This document shows, one piece after another, positions 1 to 3,327 of a DNA stretch of 6,053 nt; positions within the stretch are counted from its first letter, which is position 1, and each line of letters opens with the position of its first letter. Origin of the DNA: Chloroflexota bacterium. GTDB taxonomy: Bacteria; Chloroflexota; UBA6077. The position numbers and the translations under genes were made by a program. Under the pieces are notes generated by a model. The model worked only from the letters and a program-made list of their open reading frames with translations. It had not been told where the DNA came from and made no database searches. The DNA lies in NCBI GenBank assembly GCA_021788565.1, contig JAJYKO010000383.1:1-6053 (forward strand), written 5' to 3'.

Positions 1-113
1 GCTAACTCCCGTCCGCCGCGCTCGATGATGAAGGCCTCACCCCTGTAAGCCACCCGGTTCAGGATGTCGGCGAGCCCCCGGTCCAGTTCGGTCGAGGTTA
101 TCCTGGTCGCCAC
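1..113 (-). CDS. Phd/YefM-type antitoxin, N-terminal part (runs off left edge)
   Basis: The minus strand reads V-A-T-R-I-T-S-T-E-L-D-R-G-L-A-D-I-L-N-R-V and goes on through a Y-R-G-E-A-F-I-I-E-R-G-G-R-E-L segment; no stop is reached before base 1. This is the usual start of Phd/YefM antitoxins: an 'I-s-x-t-E-l' opening, a short helix ending in L-N-R-V, then a beta strand 'F-I-I-E-R-x-G'. In the family this N-terminal domain dimerises and binds the operator, while the missing C-terminal part wraps the toxin (often a PIN or RelE/Doc-type protein, expected just left of the window). I chose the GTG at 113 because AAGGAGGT lies at 127-120, six bases upstream; an in-frame ATG at 131 sits upstream of that ribosome site and would add six residues absent from the family pattern. 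About 37 codons are visible. Family call is good; toxin partner is unknown. Confidence 0.8.
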   Translation of the reverse strand, partial: MATRITSTELDRGLADILNRVAYRGEAFIIERGGREL

Positions 114-144
114 GGCGGCACCTCCTTCCATACGTGACCACATG

Positions 145-165
145 ATAATCACACCACGTGATTAT
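145..165. promoter_or_regulatory. Perfect inverted repeat, probable antitoxin operator
   Basis: ATAATCAC at 145-152 and GTGATTAT at 158-165 are exact inverted copies separated by five bases. The right arm overlaps the -10 box and the left arm covers the expected transcription start, so a protein bound here would block the promoter. Phd/YefM antitoxins are known to repress their own operons by binding short palindromes at this place; applying that here is inference from position and symmetry. Confidence 0.6.
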
Positions 166-169
166 ATCA
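161..169 (-). promoter_or_regulatory. Extended -10 promoter for the Phd/YefM-type gene
   Basis: On the minus strand TGATATAAT spans 169-161: a perfect TATAAT preceded by TGN, the extended -10 form that can work without a good -35. No convincing -35 is seen 16-18 bases upstream (around 183-189), which agrees with that. Transcription would begin near base 154, giving a leader of about 40 bases before the GTG at 113. Confidence 0.6.
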
Positions 170-227
170 AGCCCGTAGATTGCCGCGATGCAGTCACAGG
201 AGCGATCCCGACTCCGCTGGGACTGCG

Positions 228-248
228 GACGGCGTCATGCAGGCGCCC
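228..248 (+). pseudogene. Possible relic of a DHFR/RibD-C-like gene (signature motif only)
   Basis: This stretch matches 757-777, inside the reductase-like gene downstream, at 19 of 21 positions by hand alignment, and in the right frame it encodes D-G-V-M-Q-A-P, the family's N-terminal signature. The reading frame before and after it (180-458) does not continue the family. It may be the remains of a paralogous copy or a partial duplication. The match is short, so chance similarity is not fully excluded. Confidence 0.3.
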
Positions 249-390
249 ATGGCACAGGGCGAGGCCCTACCAAATCTCCATGCGGGGCTTCAACTCCTCC
301 TGACTTTACCCGTATCGGGACAGTCTCGGAAAGCCGTGGCAGCGGCATGGTTCAGCGTTGGGGTCGCAGTGCCGCTGAGGGCTCGGGAGG

Positions 391-447
391 ACGATGGGAG
401 GGCGAAGCTCCTGCTGAGCCGCCAGTTTCCTACCGACGTGGCGGCTC
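391..447. repeat. Palindromic intergenic repeat (REP-like hairpin)
   Basis: GAGCCGCCA at 416-424 and TGGCGGCTC at 439-447 form a perfect nine-base stem with a 14-base loop. Just upstream, 395-420 reads, in one frame, E-G-E-A-P-A-E-P. I recall that peptide string turning up in spurious translations of dispersed intergenic repeats in several environmental bacterial genomes, so this may be one copy of such a repeat. The hairpin is visible directly; the repeat-family link is recollection and unverified. No run of T follows on either strand, so it is not a standard terminator. Confidence 0.45.
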
Positions 448-597
448 CCCGACTGTAACCCCATCTGCCCTCCCTCCTGAACCATTCCGTGGCAGCTAAT
501 CCCTGGCGCGAGAATTGCTCGCACTTTCCACCTTGGACGCTGATGTCCCCGTAGGCCACCTCGCTTGTGGCCAGTACCGCCCTGGCGGCGGCCTGAG

Positions 598-619
598 GGG
601 GTCACCAGGAGGTGACCCC
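598..619. repeat. Strong perfect hairpin upstream of the reductase-like gene
   Basis: GGGGTCACC (598-606) and GGTGACCCC (611-619) are exact inverted copies with a four-base AGGA loop, about 100 bases before the ATG at 721. No T-run follows on either strand. If it lies within the leader of the gene at 721 it could act as an attenuating or stabilising RNA structure, or it may simply be another palindromic repeat. The AGGAGG in the loop and right arm is not followed by a credible gene. Confidence 0.45.
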
Positions 620-720
620 GTCCGCCCCGAGCCAATTTAGGCTCAGGCAGAATGCAGTCGGGCAGCAAGGTCACCCGGATCCCATAGCTACGGATTCGCG
701 AAAACAAGGAAGCAAATCAA

Positions 721-1362
721 ATGCGCAAGATCATCGTCAGCACCTTCATATCCATCGACGGCGTGATGCAGGCTCCCGGCGGACCCGAGGAGGACCCTTC
801 CGGGGGCTTCGACCAGGGGGGGTGGACGGCCGGCTACTGGGACGACCACATGAGCGAGATCATGGCCGAATCCATGTCGAAACCGTTCGACCTCCTCCTC
901 GGCCGGATTACCTATCAGATTTTCGCCGCCTACTGGCCCCATGCCACCGAGGAAGAGGGTGCCGGCCCACTGAACGCCGCCACCAAGTACGTCGTCTCCA
1001 CCACCCTTCCGAGCGCCGACTGGCCACCCTCGGTCCTGATCAAGGGGGACGTCGTCGAGCAGATCACCCGTCTCAAGCAGGAGGATGGACCGGAGTTGCA
1101 GGTCCTCGGCAGCTCGCGGCTCATCCAGACGCTGATCGCCAACGACCTGGTCGACGAGTACCGCCTCATGATCTTCCCGGTGCTGCTTGGAAGAGGGAAG
1201 CGGGTCTTCGGTGATGGCGTCGTACCTGCCGGACTCCGACTTGTCGACATCAAGACCTCCACCACAGGGGTCATCACCACCACCTACGAGCCCGCCGGAG
1301 GCATCAAGCGCGGCTCATTCGCCTCCGACCAGCCGGCCGCCGAAGTGGAGCGCCCTCGTTAG
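721..1362 (+). CDS. Dihydrofolate reductase / RibD C-terminal domain family protein
   Basis: A 213-residue cytoplasmic protein of the RibD_C (DHFR-like) fold, the group of YyaP/YwjB-type proteins. Seen in order: an opening strand M-R-K-I-I-V-S-T-F-I, the signature S-I-D-G-V-M-Q-A-P-G-G-P-E-E-D (residues 11-25), G-R-I-T-Y-Q-I-F (61-68), K-Y-V-V-S-T-T-L (89-96), then G-S-S-R-L-I-Q-T-L-I (129-138) and the closing D-E-Y-R-L-M-I-F-P-V-L-L-G-R-G-K (145-160). The family is expected to bind NAD(P)H through this fold, but most members, unlike true RibD or FolA, have no proven substrate, so I give no gene symbol. After the usual end near residue 193 there is a 20-residue charged tail that looks non-conserved. 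AAGGAAG at 706-712 precedes the ATG by eight bases. It stands alone on the plus strand between minus-strand toxin-antitoxin genes. A small hairpin (CTCGTT/AACGAG, 1355-1373) overlaps its stop codon, without a T-run. Confidence 0.88.
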   Translation: MRKIIVSTFISIDGVMQAPGGPEEDPSGGFDQGGWTAGYWDDHMSEIMAESMSKPFDLLLGRITYQIFAAYWPHATEEEGAGPLNAATKYVVSTTLPSADWPPSVLIKGDVVEQITRLKQEDGPELQVLGSSRLIQTLIANDLVDEYRLMIFPVLLGRGKRVFGDGVVPAGLRLVDIKTSTTGVITTTYEPAGGIKRGSFASDQPAAEVERPR

Positions 1363-1583
1363 CCAGGAACGAGCGAACCTCGTAGTGTTGCGTTTGGCCC
1401 GCGGGCATCAGAGGCAGGCCGTCTCGTGATGGGGGCGCCAGGTAGGGGTGGGACCGAGCTGGCGATCTCGGTGGGGTAGGTCGCGGCGCAGCAGTCGCCG
1501 GGTTCGGAGGTGCGGCCATCGATGGCTGCGCCACCCCCGAGATCCCGGACTGCCAACGGCCGCACCGGCGGATGAGACGCGGG
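1363..1583. other. Convergent intergenic gap with nested inverted repeats
   Basis: This lies between the convergent ends of the reductase-like gene and the small antitoxin gene. Two inverted repeats are visible and interlock: GATCTCGG (1464-1471) with CCGAGATC (1537-1544), and GGTGCGGCC (1509-1517) with GGCCGCACC (1558-1566). A ten-base palindrome CCATCGATGG sits at 1516-1525. They could fold into alternative structures, perhaps acting as a bidirectional transcription end, but no T-run is present. No gene is convincing here. Confidence 0.4.
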
Positions 1584-1853
1584 CTAGGAAGCCTTGACCA
1601 CACCCTCGGCAGCGCGGAGGTCCGCCACTGCCTGGCGGAACACGACCTGCTTCATGTAGGTCTGGTACGGAACCCCGGCCAGAGCCGCCGCTCGCTTAAC
1701 GGTATCCACCTGGAGCTTGCCCCAGCGGAAATTCACCCTGGTCTCCTCTATCTCGAGTTCGGCCTGGTCGATCATGCCGCGGAGCCTCGCGTCCACCTCG
1801 GGCGGCAACTCCTCGTCCGGCAACTCCTTGTAGTCTCGTCGCTTGGCGTTCAT
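1584..1853 (-). CDS. CopG/BrnA-like ribbon-helix-helix antitoxin (putative)
   Basis: An 89-residue protein, second gene of a two-gene minus-strand operon. Residues 1-37 are acidic and polar (K-E-L-P-D-E-E-L-P-P-E-V-D and a Glu-rich helix), as in the toxin-binding part of many antitoxins. Residues 38-83 look like a ribbon-helix-helix DNA-binding domain: strand T-R-V-N-F-R-W, helix V-D-T-V-K-R-A-A-A-L-A, turn G-V-P-Y-Q-T (60-65), helix Y-M-K-Q-V-V-F-R-Q-A-V. The G-[VI]-P-Y-Q-T turn is characteristic of CopG-type antitoxins, including the BrnA group. It starts ten bases after the stop of the upstream gene, with GAGGG before the ATG, so the two are probably co-transcribed. By family behaviour it should neutralise its partner and repress the operon. 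The strand is unusual (N-F-R-W where short hydrophobic/charged alternation is typical). Family call is fairly sure, subfamily is not. Confidence 0.72.
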   Translation of the reverse strand: MNAKRRDYKELPDEELPPEVDARLRGMIDQAELEIEETRVNFRWGKLQVDTVKRAAALAGVPYQTYMKQVVFRQAVADLRAAEGVVKAS

Positions 1854-1863
1854 TTGGCACCCT

Positions 1864-2124
1864 CTACAGCGGAAAACAGGTAATCACAACTATCTTCTTT
1901 CCCTCTTCCAACCAGAACCGGTACAGCGCATGGGACGTGGTCCGGGACTCCCACCGCTGGTGCTCCTCGTCCCAGTCGTCATGGCGCTGGGGGTCGAAGA
2001 AGACGTCCAGTGCATCGTCGATGTTGGTCAGGTGCCGCACATAGATATGTAGGAGCTCGGGGTGCTGGTCGTCGTACTTGAAGTAGAACGTTATACCCTG
2101 GTCCCGAACCCGCCTGTACGGCAC
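1864..2124 (-). CDS. Uncharacterised small protein, candidate toxin (BrnT-like?)
   Basis: An 86-residue protein encoded directly upstream of an antitoxin-like gene. I do not recognise a named family with certainty. Visible: an aromatic opening I-T-F-Y-F-K-Y (11-17), L-L-H-I-Y-V-R-H-L-T-N-I-D-D-A-L-D-V-F-F-D-P (24-45), an acidic linker with two Trp, then H-A-L-Y-R-F-W (65-71) and a final strand K-K-I-V-V-I-T-C-F. The segment R-H-L-T-N-I-D-D-A-L-D-V-F-F-D-P parallels the K-H-G-hydrophobic...A...V-F-x-D-P block of BrnT ribonuclease toxins, and toxin-first gene order is also that of brnTA; a terminal hydrophobic strand fits the BrnT fold too. This is inference by eye. The start is GTG at 2124: GGAGGTGAT (2139-2131) stands six bases upstream and no other start fits. 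It has no membrane segment or signal peptide. Alternative: a non-toxic accessory protein of unknown role. Confidence 0.6.
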   Translation of the reverse strand: MPYRRVRDQGITFYFKYDDQHPELLHIYVRHLTNIDDALDVFFDPQRHDDWDEEHQRWESRTTSHALYRFWLEEGKKIVVITCFPL

Positions 2125-2162
2125 CGGCCGATCACCTCCACCGGACCTATCGTCTACGGCCT

Positions 2163-2191
2163 ATTGTCAATTCGGGTGCGGCAAATGTCAA
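2163..2191 (-). promoter_or_regulatory. Promoter of the two-gene operon with repeated ATTGACA boxes
   Basis: On the minus strand a perfect TTGACA (2191-2186) is followed after 17 bases by GACAAT (2168-2163), a four-of-six match to TATAAT. A second TTGACA lies at 2170-2165, exactly 21 bases (two helical turns) downstream and overlapping the -10. On the plus strand this second copy is part of ATTGTCAAT (2163-2171), a near-perfect palindrome. Two boxes on the same helix face, one over the -35 and one over the -10, are what a ribbon-helix-helix repressor operator would look like; that role is inferred. Confidence 0.5.
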
Positions 2192-2451
2192 TACCCACGG
2201 TTTGTCGAGGAGCTATCTCGCCGCGGCACTTCCAGGCTACGACGTGTGGGTGAACGCGATGCTGTGGGGACTAGCGTTGGAGCTGTGCGCGAGCGGGCTG
2301 ACCGCGGAGCGAAGAAGGTGGGGGAGGGGCTGTAAGTACAGTAGAGGCGGGTCGCCCCTGACCCGACTCGAGCCGACCTCGCAACCTCATTGCTGACTGC
2401 AGCGGCCACCGACGCGGTGGGGGACCCAGGCGGCGGTGACGTGTAGCGATC
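2192..2451. other. Intergenic gap, no gene seen
   Basis: This separates the two-gene operon from the HicB-like gene. I looked for a HicA-type small basic protein with a G-S-H-H/Y-x-F-x-H motif on both strands and found none. The only structure that stands out is the hairpin at 2341-2365, listed on its own. Confidence 0.5.
2341..2365. repeat. Decayed copy of a GTAGGGGCGG-type palindromic repeat
   Basis: CGGGTC (2348-2353) and GACCCG (2360-2365) form a perfect six-base stem, and the bases before it read GTAGAGG. The left half therefore resembles the reverse complement of the CCGCCCCTAC tail found at 3231-3240, suggesting a degenerate member of the same dispersed family. Short, so the kinship is tentative. 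Confidence 0.35.
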
Positions 2452-2664
2452 CTACGGGATGGCGACGTACTCGGCCAAGGACTGCGACGTGGGGACAGGC
2501 AGGCCATCCTCCAACAATCCCTGCACGTGCATCTGGAGGGCCTCGTACATATTCCGCTCGGCTTCCTCCCGCGTTTCACCCGTGGCGACACAGCCGGGTA
2601 GGTCGGGCGAATAGGCCGAGCAGTTGGCATCTGCCTTCTCGATGACGACCAGGAAGCGATACAT
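2452..2664 (-). CDS. HicB-like antitoxin family protein, apparently without HicA
   Basis: A 70-residue protein with the compact HicB fold: strand M-Y-R-F-L-V-V-I-E-K (1-10), strand with the hallmark Y-S-P-D-L-P-G-C-V-A-T-G (18-29), helix E-T-R-E-E-A-E-R-N-M-Y-E-A-L-Q-M-H-V-Q-G-L-L (30-51) and tail D-G-L-P-V-P...A-E-Y-V. The P-D-L-P-G-C block and the closing 'G-x-P-x-P' are diagnostic. No C-terminal ribbon-helix-helix or helix-turn-helix is present, so this is the short form. In the family HicB caps the HicA mRNA-cleaving toxin. No HicA is found in 2192-2451 or 2671-3327, so it may be an orphan or act elsewhere. I took the ATG at 2664 because GGAG is eight bases upstream; ATG at 2670, two codons earlier, is possible using GGAGGG further up. 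It lies on the same strand as the other antitoxin genes but has its own gap on each side. Confidence 0.82.
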   Translation of the reverse strand: MYRFLVVIEKADANCSAYSPDLPGCVATGETREEAERNMYEALQMHVQGLLEDGLPVPTSQSLAEYVAIP

Positions 2665-2781
2665 GGTCATTGCTCCATGGCCCTCCTGCAACGTCCACGT
2701 TGTCCGCAGACTGATATGGGCCAACCGGGTCTCGCGTCAGGCCCGATTCTGGTATCGGATGCCCGCCTTAGAAGGGTATGG

Positions 2782-2795
2782 TCCGGACGTCCGGA
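2782..2795. promoter_or_regulatory. Perfect 14-base palindrome TCCGGACGTCCGGA
   Basis: An uninterrupted, fully symmetric 14-base sequence lying about 120 bases upstream of the HicB-like start. It could be a binding site for a dimeric regulator or just a palindromic repeat; no promoter next to it is clear. Confidence 0.3.
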
Positions 2796-2870
2796 AACTT
2801 GTCGTTCAGGTAGGTGACATAGGTCGTCGTGAGACTGGGCACCAGTGGTCCGGGACTCGTGATTTGATAC

Positions 2871-2994
2871 CTTGGAGCCTGGGTTGTCCTCAACCCGGGC
2901 GGCTCCATCATCGACCGCCGGCCGCGTGACGCTGTGCCCGCTCGCGTCACGCGCTGTGCTCGCTCGCGTTCACGGGGACAACGCCGGCTCCAAG
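2871..2994. repeat. MITE-like element bounded by 9-base inverted repeats
   Basis: CTTGGAGCC at 2871-2879 and GGCTCCAAG at 2986-2994 are exact inverted copies bounding 124 bases. Inside are a GC hairpin (2877-2886 with 2891-2900, one G-T pair, four-base loop), a perfect nine-base inverted repeat GCGTGACGC/GCGTCACGC (2924-2932, 2944-2952) and two near-identical 22-23 base units in tandem (2930-2951 and 2952-2974). No coding sequence is inside and no target-site duplication is evident. The shape resembles a small non-autonomous element, but the terminal repeats are short. Confidence 0.4.
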
Positions 2995-3034
2995 ATGCTA
3001 GATGACGAGTAGCAAGGCGCTAGCGCGACGAATG

Positions 3035-3092
3035 GCGGGCCGGCAGAGTCGCCGGCCCCTACAAGGTTTCACCCGACCGCGGGCCGGCAGAG
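3035..3092. repeat. Two copies of a GCGGGCCGGCAGAG repeat, one in a hairpin
   Basis: The 14-base unit occurs at 3035-3048 and again at 3079-3092. The first copy folds with 3051-3058 (GGGCCGGC against GCCGGCCC, six-base loop) and is followed by CCCCTACAA, the same tail as follows the palindrome at 3216-3237. The second copy runs into a different small hairpin (GCGCT 3092-3096 with AGCGC 3102-3106), as if its right half had been lost or replaced. Confidence 0.5.
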
Positions 3093-3194
3093 CGCTAAGC
3101 GAGCGCGGCATCACGCGGCCCCTGCAGGGTCTTGATCCGAGGTGAGCAGTTGATGGCGGGTCAGACCATTGGCTGGAACCGTCTACATGGTAGC

Positions 3195-3246
3195 GCGATT
3201 GTTGCCAACCGGCACGGGGCGGCTCGCGAGCCGCCCCTACAATCGC
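3195..3246. repeat. Nested palindromic repeat (perfect 22-base core)
   Basis: The core at 3216-3237 is a perfect palindrome of arm GGGGCGGCTCG. Around it GCGATTGT (3195-3202) and ACAATCGC (3239-3246) form an outer perfect eight-base inverted repeat. The right flank CCGCCCCTACA is typical of dispersed GTAGGGGCGG-type palindromes that I recall from Chloroflexota and other environmental genomes; that recollection is unverified. It lies 82 bases beyond the oxidoreductase stop and could also slow or end transcription from it. Confidence 0.55.
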
Positions 3247-3262
3247 TTTCCCTCGCCGGCAT

Positions 3263-3301
3263 GATGGCATGGCACCCTATCGGAGTCCACGCCATGCCGT
3301 C
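3263..3301 (-). terminator. Hairpin downstream of the oxidoreductase gene, possible transcription end
   Basis: GGCATGGC (3266-3273) and GCCATGCC (3291-3298) form a perfect eight-base stem, extended outward by three weaker pairs, with a 17-base loop. It starts 27 bases after the stop codon of the minus-strand oxidoreductase. No T-run follows on the minus strand, so it is at best a weak or non-canonical terminator; it could instead protect the messenger's 3' end. Confidence 0.3.
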
Positions 3302-3327
3302 GTGCTGGGAGTGCGGGGGTTTCGCTA

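Larger units (their letters stand above)
170..720. other. Gene-free stretch with hairpins
   Basis: No open frame in this stretch shows a recognisable family, a good ribosome site or plausible protein composition; the longer frames are rich in Arg, Gly, Pro and Ser, as expected from random frames in GC-rich DNA. What it holds is listed separately: an echo of the reductase signature (228-248), a hairpin repeat (391-447) and a second strong hairpin (598-619). A weaker hairpin, GAGCC/GGCTC, lies at 629-644. The last bases contain the ribosome site of the gene at 721. I see no clear promoter for that gene. Confidence 0.6.
2671..3327. other. Long gene-free region packed with palindromes
   Basis: About 650 bases between the HicB-like gene and the end of the oxidoreductase gene. 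Frames of 60-110 residues occur on both strands but have no family resemblance and a random GC-rich composition. The structures seen are listed separately: a 14-base palindrome (2782-2795), an inverted-repeat-bounded element (2871-2994), paired GC-rich hairpins (3035-3092), a nested hairpin (3195-3246) and a hairpin after the oxidoreductase (3263-3301). The region behaves like a landing site for small repeats. Confidence 0.55.

Noticed and set aside
129..131. ATG at 131 as start of the Phd/YefM-type gene
   Set aside because: It lies upstream of the strong AAGGAGGT ribosome site and adds M-E-G-G-A-A, residues coded by the ribosome site itself; GTG at 113 has ideal spacing.
188..499. Plus-strand frames of about 90-100 residues and minus-strand frames over 290-707
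   Set aside because: No ribosome site, no family resemblance and random GC-rich composition; they read through hairpin repeats.
598..619. Hairpins at 416-447, 598-619, 1355-1373 and 3216-3237 as intrinsic terminators
   Set aside because: None is followed by a run of T on either strand.
1359..1565. Minus-strand 68-residue frame downstream of the antitoxin gene
   Set aside because: Pro/Ala/Arg-rich without recognisable motif, crosses the inverted repeats and overlaps the end of the reductase-like gene.
2768..2950. Minus-strand 60-residue frame upstream of the HicB-like gene as a possible HicA
   Set aside because: It has no HicA signature (no G-S-H motif, wrong composition) and its first half lies in the inverted-repeat element.
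2930..2974. Tandem 22-base units as a mini CRISPR array
   Set aside because: The two units are directly adjacent with no spacer between them and there are only two; no cas gene is present.
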